This document shows, in pieces, positions 33,384 to 42,629 of a stretch of 64,000 nt of DNA (its first letter is position 1; each line of letters opens with the position of its first letter). The DNA is from Sphaerisporangium perillae (GTDB lineage Bacteria > Actinomycetota > Actinomycetes > Streptosporangiales > Streptosporangiaceae), in assembly GCF_023276435.1 (NCBI RefSeq), contig NZ_JALLPO010000005.1, forward strand, positions 62,001 to 126,000. The letters run 5' to 3'. Under the pieces are notes generated by a model. That model saw only the letters and a program-made list of their open reading frames with translations, was not told the origin of the DNA and made no database searches. The position numbers were made by a program, and so were the translations under genes.

Positions 33384-34592
33384 TCAGCCGGCGGCCTCCC
33401 GGGCGAGCCGCCGCTCGGCGAGCTCGGCGTACAGGGCCGCCCCGTCGGGCAGCACCGCGTCGTCGAAGGCGGCCTCCGGCGCGTGGTTGTAGGCGGCGCG
33501 CGCCGGGTCGGCACCACCAGGGCAGGCGCCCAGGGCGATGAAGGCGGACGGCACCTGGTCGCAGACGAACGAGAAGTCCTCGGAGCCGGTGAACGGCTGG
33601 GGCGCGGTGATATAGCGGTGCTCGTCGAACACCTCCCGCACGGTCGCGCCGGCGAAGTCGGCCTCCGCGGAGCTGTTCACGGTCACCGGGTAACTGACGT
33701 CGTAGTCGGCCTCGACCTCCAGGCCGTGCGCGGAGGCGATGCCCTTGAGCAGCATGAGGATGCGTTCCTGGATGCGGCTGTGCGCCGCCGCGGAGAACGA
33801 CCGCACCGTCGCCTCGAAGCGGGCCTCGTCGGGGATGACGTTGTCCGCGGTCCCGGCGTGGAAGCTGCCCACGGTGACCACGACCGGGTCGAACACGTCG
33901 AAGCCCCGCGTCACCATGGTCTGCAGCGCGGTGACCATCTCGCAGGCGGCGGGGATGGGGTCGGCGGCCCGGTGCGGGGTCGCGCCGTGCCCGCCCTTGC
34001 CGCGTACGGTGACCAGCAGCCGGTCGGCCGCCGCCATGATCGGGCCGCCCCGGCTGACGAAGACGCCTCGGGGGAGGACCGAGCTGATCACGTGCAGGGC
34101 GTAGGCGGCGACCGGACGCCGTCCCGAGGCGTCCAGCACCCCCTCGTCGATCATGACCTTGGCGCCGCCCGCGCCCTCCTCGCCGGGCTGGAACATGAAG
34201 ACGACGTCGCCCGCGAGCCGGTCGCGCCGGGCCGCGAGCAGGTGGGCGGCCCCGGCGAGCATGGTCGTGTGCAGGTCGTGCCCGCAGGCGTGCATGCGTC
34301 CGGGGACCTCGGAGACCACCGCGGCGCCGCTGCGCTCGGAGACGGGAAGGGCGTCCATGTCGCCGCGCAGCAGCACGGTGGGCCCGGGCGCCGCCCCGCG
34401 GAGCACGGCGGTGATAGAGCTCAGCCCCTTGCCGGTCGACACCTCCAGTGGCAGGCCCGCGAGCGCGCCGAGCACCTTCTCCTGGGTCCTCGGCAGGTCC
34501 AGGCCCAGCTCGGGTTCGCGGTGCAGCGCGTGGCGCAGCCGTACGAGCTCCTCGCTCATGTCGTTGGCGGCTTCACGGAGTGACACCGGCAT
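33384..34592 (-). CDS. M20-family amidohydrolase/peptidase
   Basis: A 402-residue zinc hydrolase of the M20D type (hippurate/N-acyl-amino-acid amidohydrolases). Metal-binding motifs: LLRGDMDALPV, MHACGHDLHTTMLAGAAHLL and FMFQPGEEG. The dimerisation domain has GKGGHGATPH and the C-terminal metal ligand lies near FTGSEDFSFV. The probable substrate is an N-acylated amino acid. The start is uncertain: the ATG at 34592 lies too close to GAAGGGG, and the GTG two codons on is better spaced. Convergent with the hemolysin III gene. Confidence 0.9.
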   Translation of the reverse strand: MPVSLREAANDMSEELVRLRHALHREPELGLDLPRTQEKVLGALAGLPLEVSTGKGLSSITAVLRGAAPGPTVLLRGDMDALPVSERSGAAVVSEVPGRMHACGHDLHTTMLAGAAHLLAARRDRLAGDVVFMFQPGEEGAGGAKVMIDEGVLDASGRRPVAAYALHVISSVLPRGVFVSRGGPIMAAADRLLVTVRGKGGHGATPHRAADPIPAACEMVTALQTMVTRGFDVFDPVVVTVGSFHAGTADNVIPDEARFEATVRSFSAAAHSRIQERILMLLKGIASAHGLEVEADYDVSYPVTVNSSAEADFAGATVREVFDEHRYITAPQPFTGSEDFSFVCDQVPSAFIALGACPGGADPARAAYNHAPEAAFDDAVLPDGAALYAELAERRLAREAAG

Positions 34593-34742
34593 CCCCTTCA
34601 GGTTCCTCGCTGACGCGTGTCCGCGACTTCAGAGGATATTGCCGGACTTTCCGGCATGTAGACAGCATTTGGCTCCAATTTGGTGTGCTACCAGGTGCTT
34701 CGCGGATAGGAACCGAAACGTAGCTCGATCGAGGAGGGTGTC

Positions 34743-35318
34743 ATGCAAGAGATCATCGGCGAGGTGGCCCGTCACTGGTGGGTGCTCGCGGTGCGCGGCG
34801 CCTGTGCGGTCCTGTTCGGCATCCTGGCCATCGTCTGGCCTCTCATAACGCTGCTCACACTGGTCATCCTTTTCGGGGCCTACGCGATCGTGAACGGGGG
34901 CTTCACCCTCTACGAGGCCTTCCGCGGCGCCCACCCTCGCGACTCGCGCACGTGGTTGATCATCTCCGGCGTCCTCGGCGTGCTGGCCGGAATCGTCGCC
35001 TGGGTCTGGCCGGGCATCACGGCGCTGGCCCTGCTCATGCTGATCGCCGCCTACGCGGTCGTGATCGGCGTCGCCGAGATCGTCGCGGCGATCGTGCGCC
35101 GCAAGGCGGGCGACACCGACTGGATGAACCTGGCCAGCGGCGTGCTCGCGGTGGTCTTCGGAATCCTGCTGTTCATCTGGCCGGCCTCCGGCGCCCTCGC
35201 CCTGACGTGGCTGATAGGCCTGTTCGCCATCCTCTACGGCGCCTCGCTGCTCGTGCTGGCCTACCGGATGAAGGGCATGAGGCGGGGGAGGGCGGACACC
35301 GCCGCACACGCCGTCTAG
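34743..35318 (+). CDS. HdeD/DUF308-family membrane protein
   Basis: A 191-residue polytopic membrane protein with about six helices arranged as three similar pairs, each with a W-P pair near its second helix (AIVWPLITLLTLVILFGAYA; AWVWPGITALALLMLIAAYA; LFIWPASGALALTWLIGLFA). This triple-hairpin pattern is that of the HdeD/DUF308 family, linked to acid stress in E. coli and of unknown role in actinobacteria. GAGGAGGG precedes the start. Stands alone. Confidence 0.87.
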   Translation: MQEIIGEVARHWWVLAVRGACAVLFGILAIVWPLITLLTLVILFGAYAIVNGGFTLYEAFRGAHPRDSRTWLIISGVLGVLAGIVAWVWPGITALALLMLIAAYAVVIGVAEIVAAIVRRKAGDTDWMNLASGVLAVVFGILLFIWPASGALALTWLIGLFAILYGASLLVLAYRMKGMRRGRADTAAHAV

Positions 35319-35450
35319 ATGTATCGGACCGCCGGAGGGTCTCAGCGAAAATCCTGCGCGGTAAGGGTCATGTACCGAAAAGCTTCCACATAATCAGCCA
35401 GCAGGCCGGGAATACTCTTGTGTAGTGTCCAACCCCGCATGGGAGAGCAC

Positions 35451-36749
35451 ATGAGCGTCCTCGGCCGGCTGGCCCGCCACCTGCTCGTCGACGGCTACCG
35501 GTTCGAACTCGATCTGGAGCGAAGCGCCGGGTCGTGGATCGTAGACGCGGGCAGCGGCCGCCGGTACCTCGACTTCTACACCTTCTTCGCCTCCGCCCCG
35601 CTGGGCGTGAACCCGTTCCGGGACGATCCGGAGTTCCAGGCCCTGCTCGGCCGGGTGGCGGCCAACAAGCCGGCGAACTCCGACATGTACACCGCCCACC
35701 TCGCCGACTTCGCCGACACCTTCGCCCGGGTGCTGGGCGACCCCGAGCTGCCCCACCTGTTCTTCGTCGAGGGGGGCGCGCTCGCCGTGGAGAACGCCCT
35801 GAAGTGCGCGTTCGACTGGAAGAGCCGCCGCAACGAGGCGTGCGGCCGTTCCGGCGCGCTCGGCACCAAGGTGCTGCACCTGACCCGGGCCTTCCACGGC
35901 CGCAGCGGATACACCCTGTCGCTGACCAACACCGAGCCGGTCAAGACCGACCGTTTCCCGGTCTTCGACTGGCCGAGGATCGACGTGCCCGCCATCCACT
36001 TCGGGGATGTCGAGGCGGCCGAGGAGCGATCCCTGGCCCAGGCGCGCGCGGCCTTCGACCGCCATCCGCACGACATCGCCTGCTTCATCGCCGAACCCAT
36101 CCAGGGAGAGGGCGGCGACAACCACATGCGGCCGGAGTTCCTGCAGGCCGTCCAGCGCCTGTGCCACGAGCGGGACGCGCTGTTCGTCATGGATGAGGTG
36201 CAGACGGGAGTCGGGGCGACCGGTACGCCGTGGGCCTACCAGCAGCTCGGACTCCAGCCGGACATCGTGGCCTTCGCCAAGAAGGTCCAGGTCGGCGGCA
36301 TCATGGCCGGCCGCCGGGTGGACGAGGTCGAGGGCAACGTGTTCCAGGTGAGCGGGCGGATCAACTCCACCTGGGGCGGCGGCCTGGTGGACATGGTGCG
36401 CTCCCGCCGCATGCTGGAGATCATCGAGCGGGACGGGCTGATCCCGCGGGCCCGCGTGCTCGGAGAGACGCTGCTCGGCGGCCTGCGCGAGCTGGAGGCC
36501 GGCTTCCCCGACATCGTCCGCGACGTCCGGGGACGAGGTCTCCTGTGCGCCTTCGACGCCCCCCAAGGCAGGGATCGGCTGGTCCAGGCCCTGCGCGAGG
36601 ACGAGGGAGTGCTCGTCCTGCCCTGCGGCGAGCGGTCGGTACGGTTGCGCCCCGCCCTCTCGGTGACTCCGGAGGAGATCGAGTACGGCCTGTCGGCGCT
36701 GGCCCGGACGCTCACGGCCGCCCAGGAGGCGATGGGCGTCCCTGCCTGA
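35451..36749 (+). CDS. lat: L-lysine 6-aminotransferase
   Basis: A 432-residue class III PLP aminotransferase that matches lysine 6-aminotransferase, which makes allysine (2-aminoadipate semialdehyde) from L-lysine and 2-oxoglutarate. Typical stretches: YLDFYTFFASAPLGVNPFRD, FFVEGGALAVENALKCAFDW, LTRAFHGRSGYTLSLTNTEP, AEPIQGEGGDNHMRPEFL and DEVQTGVGATG. The PLP lysine is one of K277/K278 in AFAKKVQVGG. The second ATG (35451) is chosen, with GGGAGA before it. No beta-lactam or ectoine genes surround it, so a stress or lysine-breakdown role as in mycobacteria is more likely. Confidence 0.92.
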   Translation: MSVLGRLARHLLVDGYRFELDLERSAGSWIVDAGSGRRYLDFYTFFASAPLGVNPFRDDPEFQALLGRVAANKPANSDMYTAHLADFADTFARVLGDPELPHLFFVEGGALAVENALKCAFDWKSRRNEACGRSGALGTKVLHLTRAFHGRSGYTLSLTNTEPVKTDRFPVFDWPRIDVPAIHFGDVEAAEERSLAQARAAFDRHPHDIACFIAEPIQGEGGDNHMRPEFLQAVQRLCHERDALFVMDEVQTGVGATGTPWAYQQLGLQPDIVAFAKKVQVGGIMAGRRVDEVEGNVFQVSGRINSTWGGGLVDMVRSRRMLEIIERDGLIPRARVLGETLLGGLRELEAGFPDIVRDVRGRGLLCAFDAPQGRDRLVQALREDEGVLVLPCGERSVRLRPALSVTPEEIEYGLSALARTLTAAQEAMGVPA

Positions 36750-36768
36750 CCTCAGGTCGCCGGGCGGG

Positions 36769-37011
36769 TCACGAGCGCGGATGCCCGGGGGAGTCGCCCC
36801 TCCACATGCCGATGGCGGTCATCCGGCAGTCCGCGCCGAGCTTGGAGTAGATGCGGTTCACGTGGTTCTTGACCGTCTTCTCGCTCAGGAACAGCCGTTG
36901 TGCGATTTCTCCGTTCGAGTGACCCGTCGCGATCAGCTCCATCACCTCGGCCTCGCGTTTGCTCAGCCCGGTGTGCACATGCTCGTTGTATGTGGCGTCA
37001 TCGACACTCAT
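36769..37011 (-). CDS. Stand-alone LuxR-type HTH protein
   Basis: An 80-residue protein that is little more than a LuxR/GerE DNA-binding domain: [56 protein letters not shown]. The recognition helix ([16 protein letters not shown]) is canonical. No receiver or ligand domain is present. GGAGG lies close to the ATG at 37011, and upstream sequence in the same frame overlaps the tRNA gene, so a longer protein is not plausible. Convergent with the lysine aminotransferase gene. It may act as a constitutive or partner-dependent regulator. Confidence 0.82.
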   Translation of the reverse strand: MSVDDATYNEHVHTGLSKREAEVMELIATGHSNGEIAQRLFLSEKTVKNHVNRIYSKLGADCRMTAIGMWRGDSPGHPRS

Positions 37012-37185
37012 CCGGCCTCCGTGGCACGAATTTGTCTGATCGCCGAGCCCCCCGCGCTTGCGGCGTAGCGGTTCTGTGCGAGCATAGCCCGCCGTCCCGG
37101 CCTTTGGGGTCCATGCTGTCCGAGAAAAGCTCACTTTCCACGGAAACGGCCGGGCCGCCGGTCGCGCGGTGCCCGCCCCGCAACG

Positions 37186-37226
37186 CGAAAGGCCCTGGTC
37201 ACCATGACGGTGACCAGGGCCTTTCG
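37186..37226. terminator. Strong perfect hairpin after tRNA-His
   Basis: CGAAAGGCCCTGGTCACC (37186-37203) pairs perfectly over 18 bp with its complement at 37209-37226, with an ATGAC loop. It lies 10 bp from the 3' end of the minus-strand tRNA-His and is its terminator. Confidence 0.85.
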
Positions 37227-37236
37227 ATCCATCTGG

Positions 37237-37310
37237 GGTGAGTGATGGGACTTGAACCCACGACATCCAGGACCACAACCTGGCGCTCTGCCAACTGAGC
37301 TACACCCACC
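37237..37310 (-). tRNA. tRNA-His (anticodon GTG)
   Basis: The minus strand folds as a full tRNA: acceptor GTGGGTG with CACTCAC, D arm TAGCTCAGTTGGCAGAG, anticodon stem CCAGG around the loop TTGTGGT (anticodon GTG, His) and T arm GTGGGTTCAAGTCCCAT. The extra 5' G (-1) opposite C73, unique to tRNA-His, is encoded. CCA is not encoded. It lies just downstream of orn on the same strand, a common actinobacterial arrangement. Confidence 0.96.
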
Positions 37311-37382
37311 ATGCCCCGCGGCCAACACCGCGGCACAGAGAAAAGTGTAGCGGGCTTTGAGGGGTTCTGACGCCGCGGCGCG

Positions 37383-37979
37383 TCAAGATCCGGTTATGGC
37401 CTCGGCCACCTCCCGCGCGGTGGCGGAGTCGGGGCCCGGCTGGGGCACGAAGACGGCGGCGCGGTAGTAGCGCATCTCCTGGACGCTCTCGGTGATGTCG
37501 GCCAGCGCGCGGTGGCCGCCCTGCTTGGCCGGCGAGGCGAAGTAGACCCGGGGGTACCAGCGACGGACGAGCTCCTTCACCGAGGAGACGTCCACCATGC
37601 GGTAGTGCAGGTAGCCGTCGACGGCCGGCATGTCACGCGCGATGAAGGCGCGGTCGGTGGAGATGGAGTTGCCGCACAGCGGAGCCTTCTTCGGCTCCGG
37701 CACATGCCGCCGGATGTACTCCAGGACCAGGGACTCGGCCTCGGCGAGCGTCACGCCGTCGCCCAAGGCGGTGAGCAGCCCCGAGGAGGTGTGCATCTGG
37801 CGCACGACCTCCGACATCTGCTCCAGCGCCTCCTGCGGCGGCTTGATGACGACGTCGACACCCTCGTCGAGCTGGTTCAGCTCGCTGTCGGTCACGACGC
37901 ACGCGACCTCGACGAGCGCGTCACGGCCGAGGTCGAGCCCGGTCATCTCACAGTCGATCCAGACCAACAGGTCACTCAT
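37383..37979 (-). CDS. orn: Oligoribonuclease
   Basis: A 198-residue 3'-5' exoribonuclease of the DEDDh family that finishes RNA decay by degrading short oligonucleotides, including pGpG from c-di-GMP. D9 and E11 (WIDCEMTGL), the second Asp ([16 protein letters not shown]) and the HxxxxD motif (GGHRALADI) are all present. The protein is colinear with E. coli Orn. It starts at the ATG at 37979. Downstream lies tRNA-His. Upstream, the DUF2510 gene ends 21 bp before this start, so the two may be co-transcribed. Confidence 0.97.
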   Translation of the reverse strand: MSDLLVWIDCEMTGLDLGRDALVEVACVVTDSELNQLDEGVDVVIKPPQEALEQMSEVVRQMHTSSGLLTALGDGVTLAEAESLVLEYIRRHVPEPKKAPLCGNSISTDRAFIARDMPAVDGYLHYRMVDVSSVKELVRRWYPRVYFASPAKQGGHRALADITESVQEMRYYRAAVFVPQPGPDSATAREVAEAITGS

Positions 37980-38000
37980 AAGGCTCAGCGTAGTGCCCGG

Positions 38001-39380
38001 TCACGAAGCCTTGAGAGAGTCCAGTACGCGATCGATCACCGAGGTGTCCAGATTGTCGGGTACGGAGGCGTAGAGAAGGGCGGGTCGCTCCCCGGCACCC
38101 CGGTCGACCAGGACGAACATGCCCTCTTCCTTCCTGAACTTCCAACCGGCCTTCTTGGCGTCAGCGGAGAAGTCCATCTCGAACCGGAGGAGCCACGCCT
38201 GCTTGCCGCTCACCTCGATCGCCGCGTCCTTCACGATCCTGCGCTTGTGCGGAGGGCTGTAGAAGCCCTTCTCGTAGGCGTTCAGGACGAGCTTGGTCAC
38301 ATCGCGCAGATTCTCCGGCCCTGAGTAGTCGAACGCCTCGGGCAGCCTGCACGCCGTCACCGTGCCCACCCAGTCGTTCTTCTTGCCGTCGTAGTCCTTC
38401 TGGGACACGGCCTGGTAGCCGCTGCTCCACTGCGGGAAGCGCGGGTCGGCCGGGCCGTTCAGATCCGACCACTTCGGCACGACCCACGGGTCGCCCGGGA
38501 ACGCGAACGACAGGCCCGTGCGCGGATCCTCGATGACGTTGCCCTTGGGCTCGGGCAGTTCGGCCGGGAAGTCGGTGGTGCTCGGGTCGGGCGTCGGGGT
38601 GTCCTCCAGCGGCGGGGTGATCTGCGGGTCGGAGGGCTCGACGGTCTCACTCGGCAGCGGCGTGCCGACCGCCGTCGGCGTGGTGTCGCGGTTGACGATG
38701 CTCAGCCCGATGACCAGGGCCACCACCAGGAGGATCACGACGGCGCCGCCGCCGAGCACCCACGGGAGAGGGCTCTTCTTCGGGGGCGGGGGTCCCTGCG
38801 GGCCGAATTCCGGCACCGGCATCTGCGCCGTGCCGCCCGGCGGGGTGCCCCACTGCTGTGGCCCGGTGGGCTGGCCGTACGGGCCGGAGGGCCCGCCGTA
38901 CGGGCTTCCCTGCTGGCCGAACTGCTGACCGCCCGGCGGAGGGAACTGCTGGCCGCCGGGTGGCGGGAACTGCTGCCCGCCGGGCGGGGCGAACTGGGCC
39001 GTCCCCTGTTGCGGATAGGGGCCGGTGCCGGGCTGTGGCTGCGGGCCCGTACCGGGTTGAGGATGCTGCCCCGTGTCCTGCGGCCGGGCACCGGACTGCG
39101 CCCCGGTGCTGCCGGATTGGGATGCGGTGTCCTGCGGCGCAGGGGCCTGCTGAGGCCCGGTGCCTGCTCCGGCGGCCGGCTGCGGTCCAGTGCCCTGCTG
39201 GGGTCCGGTGCCCGCTTGTGGCGTGCCGCCCGGCTGGGTCCACTGGCCGGTGGTCACGGGGGCCTGACCCGAGGAAGCCTCCAGGGGATGGGTGGCATCG
39301 GTCCATTGGGCGCCATCCCACCAACGCAACTGCGGAGATCCGTATGGGTCGGGGTACCACCCGGCGGGGGTCTGCGTCAT
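38001..39380 (-). CDS. DUF2510-domain membrane protein
   Basis: A 459-residue protein. Residues 1-35 are a DUF2510 domain (AGWYPDPYGSPQLRWWDGAQ W). A long Gln/Gly/Pro-rich disordered region follows with many repeats of the GTGPQ and PPGGQQF types. One membrane helix (LGGGAVVILLVVALVIGLSI) precedes a Thr/Pro-rich stretch and an outer domain of about 180 residues (FAFPGDPWVVPKWSDLNGPA to the end) of unknown fold. The cytoplasmic DUF2510 with an outer domain suggests a surface-signal or scaffold role. It lies 54 bp after the pseudokinase gene in the same direction, so it may belong to that operon. Confidence 0.85.
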   Translation of the reverse strand: MTQTPAGWYPDPYGSPQLRWWDGAQWTDATHPLEASSGQAPVTTGQWTQPGGTPQAGTGPQQGTGPQPAAGAGTGPQQAPAPQDTASQSGSTGAQSGARPQDTGQHPQPGTGPQPQPGTGPYPQQGTAQFAPPGGQQFPPPGGQQFPPPGGQQFGQQGSPYGGPSGPYGQPTGPQQWGTPPGGTAQMPVPEFGPQGPPPPKKSPLPWVLGGGAVVILLVVALVIGLSIVNRDTTPTAVGTPLPSETVEPSDPQITPPLEDTPTPDPSTTDFPAELPEPKGNVIEDPRTGLSFAFPGDPWVVPKWSDLNGPADPRFPQWSSGYQAVSQKDYDGKKNDWVGTVTACRLPEAFDYSGPENLRDVTKLVLNAYEKGFYSPPHKRRIVKDAAIEVSGKQAWLLRFEMDFSADAKKAGWKFRKEEGMFVLVDRGAGERPALLYASVPDNLDTSVIDRVLDSLKAS

Positions 39381-39434
39381 GTCGTCAGAATAGTGACATC
39401 CCCGTTATTACGCATTTGGGGGGAGATTTGGCCC

Positions 39435-40856
39435 TCAGCATTTATAGGTGAACGACGCCTTGTCCTCCAGCCGGGCACCGTCTGGCCCGAGTGGCGAGAG
39501 CACGCGGAGCCGGGCCGTCAGCTTCCGCGTGCCCCGGCCGCCCACCTCCCACTTGAGGCTCACCTGGTGGCTGGACTGCCCCGAGGGGAAGGTCTCGGTG
39601 TGCCTGACCGCCTTCTCGCCGCTCGGCAACCACTCATAGGACACCGGGCCGGACGACCCGTTCGTGGTGATCACCCCGACGACGTTCACGACGATGTCGC
39701 AACCCTTCGCCTGCGGCGTCTTGACCTCGACCGCCGTCACCGACAGCGGCGCGCTCCGCTGGAACCACAGGAACACCCCGGCCAGCAGGATCAGCGCGAA
39801 CAGCACCCCGGACCCGAGGAAGCCGCGCCGCCGCCTCGCCGGCGGGCGCCTCAGCCGCTCCTTGGCGGGGACGGTGACCTGTTGCTCGCGTCCTGCCCGC
39901 CAGATCTGGGCGGCGGTCGTGTCGGCGGGCACCCCGGGACCGAAACGCATCTCCGAGGCCCCCGCCGCCGCCGCCGTGGCGCCAGGGCCGGGCGACGCCG
40001 CCGTGGCCTGCGGCTGGCCGGCGGCCGGCGACTCGCCCGTGGCCGGCGAGTAGAGCAGGGTGACCACCTCGCCGGTGTCCACGATCTCCGGCACGTGCGA
40101 GGGCCGCTGGGTGGGGACGTCGCTCGCCGACCACCACTGGATGGTCCGCACCAGCCGCTCGCGGGTGGCGAACCCGGAGGGCAGCAACTCGCGGCCGTTG
40201 ACCAGGGCGTCTCGCGCGGCGCCGAGGCCGTGGGTGGTCGCGGCGGACGCCGCCCGGTCGAAGAGCTGCGCGGCGCGCGGATCGCCGGCCGCCCACGCGG
40301 CCGCGAGCCCCCGGGCCAGGGACGCCCATGCCGCCAGGTCGCGATCGACGGAGGCCTGCTCGCCCCGCAGGGCCATGGCGAGCCCGCGCTCGGCGAGCAG
40401 CGCCGTGCCGTCCTCGGTGATCACCACGGTGCCCGCGTGCAGGGCGCCGTGGGCGAGGCCCGCCGCGTGGACGGCGAGCAGGGTCTGCGCCGTCTCCACC
40501 AGGATGGTGGCCGCGCTCCCCGCGTCCGGGGCCGGGCCCGAGGGCCGCCCGTGCATCAGCTCGGCCAGGGACGGCGTGCCGGGACGGGCCGTGAGCAGCC
40601 AGACCTCCCCGCGCGCGGCGACCAGATCGCTGATCGGCATCAGGCCGGCGAGACCGCTCCTGACCAGGCGCCGGTCGGCGGTGACCTCGGCGACGACCCG
40701 TTCGGTGGCCCCGGGCGCCGCCAGGGCCCCCGGATCGAGCCGCAGGACGCCGCCGAGGGTGCCGTCGGGTGCGAACGCGTCGGTCCACGTGCCGACCTCG
40801 CCGGTGCGGGACCGGCCCGTCAGCCGGTAACCCGCGATGCTTCCGCCATCTGGCAT
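39435..40856 (-). CDS. Transmembrane pseudokinase with an outer Ig-like domain
   Basis: A 473-residue protein. The first 240 or so residues have a kinase-like layout but lack the catalytic residues: where a kinase has HRDLKPxN this has HGALHAGTVVI, and the DFG position reads AERGLAM. One membrane helix (GSGVLFALILLAGVFLWF) follows an Arg-rich stretch. The remaining 110 residues (SVTAVEVKTPQAKGCDIVVN to the end) form a beta-sandwich outside, with a Cys near each end. Its start codon directly abuts the stop of the active kinase gene upstream (40856/40857), so the two proteins are almost surely made together. Similar pseudokinase partners act as phospho-scaffolds in mycobacteria (MviN). Confidence 0.82.
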   Translation of the reverse strand: MPDGGSIAGYRLTGRSRTGEVGTWTDAFAPDGTLGGVLRLDPGALAAPGATERVVAEVTADRRLVRSGLAGLMPISDLVAARGEVWLLTARPGTPSLAELMHGRPSGPAPDAGSAATILVETAQTLLAVHAAGLAHGALHAGTVVITEDGTALLAERGLAMALRGEQASVDRDLAAWASLARGLAAAWAAGDPRAAQLFDRAASAATTHGLGAARDALVNGRELLPSGFATRERLVRTIQWWSASDVPTQRPSHVPEIVDTGEVVTLLYSPATGESPAAGQPQATAASPGPGATAAAAGASEMRFGPGVPADTTAAQIWRAGREQQVTVPAKERLRRPPARRRRGFLGSGVLFALILLAGVFLWFQRSAPLSVTAVEVKTPQAKGCDIVVNVVGVITTNGSSGPVSYEWLPSGEKAVRHTETFPSGQSSHQVSLKWEVGGRGTRKLTARLRVLSPLGPDGARLEDKASFTYKC

Positions 40857-42476
40857 CTACCGCCGCCTTCGGTGCCGTCCCGCCATGTGCTGTCTCAGGA
40901 CAAGTGTGGCGGGAACGGCCCCGGTCGTCACCAGGCCGAGGGCGAGGACGCCCGCGGGGCCTCTCTCCGGCGTCGCCTCGGGAGACGGTGTGTCACCGGG
41001 TACCCGTCCAGGAGGCTCGGTCGGGGGCGGGGGCGTGGGCGTGGGAGTGGGATCGGGCGACGGCGTGGTCGGCGTCGGGGTCGGCTTCGGCTTGCCGGTG
41101 GGCAGCGTGTCGTCGACCTTGGGGTCGGACTCGTCCGATTCGGTCGGCGACGGGCTGGGCGAGCCGGACGCCGAGGGCTTCGGCTTCTTCGTCGGCTTCT
41201 TGCTGGGAGTGGGCTTCGGAGAGGTCTTGGTGGGCTTGGGGCCGCTCGTCGGGACGCCCGCGACGCTGTTCGTCGGCGCCGCCGCGGTGGGCGCGGCCGT
41301 CGGGGTCTCGGACGGGTCCTCCGCCGGCTCCTCGGTGGGCGTCTCGGTGGGCGCCTCGGCGATCGCGGGCTCGGGTGAGCTGGAGCTCGTGTCCACCGGG
41401 GTCGGGGTGGCGATCGTGCTCTGCGCCTGAAGCTCGGTGTCCCCGAGCGAGCCCACCAGGACGGCGGTGACCGCGGAGATGACGGCCAGGCCGACCGCGC
41501 CGACCGCGATCTTCACGCTGAGCTTGCTCAGACCCCGGCTGACGCCCCCGCCGAGCTCGGTCTCGGCCACGGAGGTGCCCACGGACGCCTCGTCCGCGAG
41601 CGGGAAGAGCATCGCGAGCAGCCCCGCGAGCGCGGCGAGCCTGCGGCGGCCCCGGTCCTCCCAGTCGGGCCCGTACGCCTGGGCGGCGACCGCTTCCAGC
41701 TCGATGAGGAAGGCATCGGCCGTGGCGGGCCGGTCGGCCGGATGCTTGGCCATGCCGCGCTCGATGAGCCCCCGCAGCGGCGCGGGGACCTGCTCGACGG
41801 GAGGCGGTGTCGACTGGTGCTGGCGCGCCAGCGCCGCCATGTTGCGCGACTGGAACGGCCGGGTGCCGGTGAGGCACTCGAAGAACACGATGGTCGCGGC
41901 GTAGACGTCGGTGCCCGGACCGGCCGGCGCGCCCGCCCACTGCTCGGGGGACATGTACGGAGGCGTGCCCGCGCCGCTGACCCCGTCTCCGGAGCGTACG
42001 GCGATGCCGAAGTCGACCAGCTTGCTGTGGCCGGTGCTCTCGATGACGATGTTATCGGGCTTGAAGTCGCGGTGGATGACCCCGCTCGCGTGCGCGGTGG
42101 CCAGGCCGAGCAGTGAGCCCTTGAGCAGCACGAGCGCCGCCTCGGCGCCGGTCGGCCCCTCGGAGCGCAACATCGTGCGGAGCGAGACGCCGTCGACCAG
42201 TTCCATGACGATGGCGGCGCCGCCGCCGGCGCTCTCCACGTACTCGTAGAACCGGGCGGAGTGCGGGCTGTCCATCAGCTCCAGCAGCCGCGCCTCGTGG
42301 CGGAACCGGACGACGAATCCCGGATCGGCGCAGAGCTCGTCGGACAGGTATTTGATCGCGACGAAGGTCTGGTCAACGTCGTAGCGCGCCATCACGACGC
42401 GCCCCGACCCGCCGGTACCGAGATCACGGACCTCGGTATATCCGGGGACTTGCCATGCCCCCCTGTGGCCGTCCAT
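40857..42476 (-). CDS. Transmembrane Ser/Thr protein kinase
   Basis: A 539-residue Hanks-type kinase with all key residues: glycine loop LGTGGSGRVVMA, K42 (VAIKY), HRDFKPDN (D137, N142), DFG (D155) and GTPPYMSPE. A membrane helix (LSVKIAVGAVGLAVISAVTA) leads to about 130 outside residues, mostly Pro/Thr/Ser/Lys and probably an extended wall-spanning stalk. The C-terminus is a second hydrophobic segment (GVLALGLVTTGAVPATLVL) followed by a basic tail, giving a return into the membrane. No PASTA domain. The start at 42476 is preceded by an AT-rich stretch (42546-42600) likely to hold the promoter. Confidence 0.93.
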   Translation of the reverse strand: MDGHRGAWQVPGYTEVRDLGTGGSGRVVMARYDVDQTFVAIKYLSDELCADPGFVVRFRHEARLLELMDSPHSARFYEYVESAGGGAAIVMELVDGVSLRTMLRSEGPTGAEAALVLLKGSLLGLATAHASGVIHRDFKPDNIVIESTGHSKLVDFGIAVRSGDGVSGAGTPPYMSPEQWAGAPAGPGTDVYAATIVFFECLTGTRPFQSRNMAALARQHQSTPPPVEQVPAPLRGLIERGMAKHPADRPATADAFLIELEAVAAQAYGPDWEDRGRRRLAALAGLLAMLFPLADEASVGTSVAETELGGGVSRGLSKLSVKIAVGAVGLAVISAVTAVLVGSLGDTELQAQSTIATPTPVDTSSSSPEPAIAEAPTETPTEEPAEDPSETPTAAPTAAAPTNSVAGVPTSGPKPTKTSPKPTPSKKPTKKPKPSASGSPSPSPTESDESDPKVDDTLPTGKPKPTPTPTTPSPDPTPTPTPPPPTEPPGRVPGDTPSPEATPERGPAGVLALGLVTTGAVPATLVLRQHMAGRHRRRR

Positions 42477-42629
42477 TCGTTCTCCTTATGTGGCCGGGCC
42501 CCCACCCATGACGCGAGAACGAAGCCTAACGGCGACGTGGCTGATCCGTGATGTTTAAATAGATATTTGATATATTGTCGGCTCCATTGTCAGCTATTGG
42601 CGCACCGGACGGGACGGCCGTTCCGCGGA

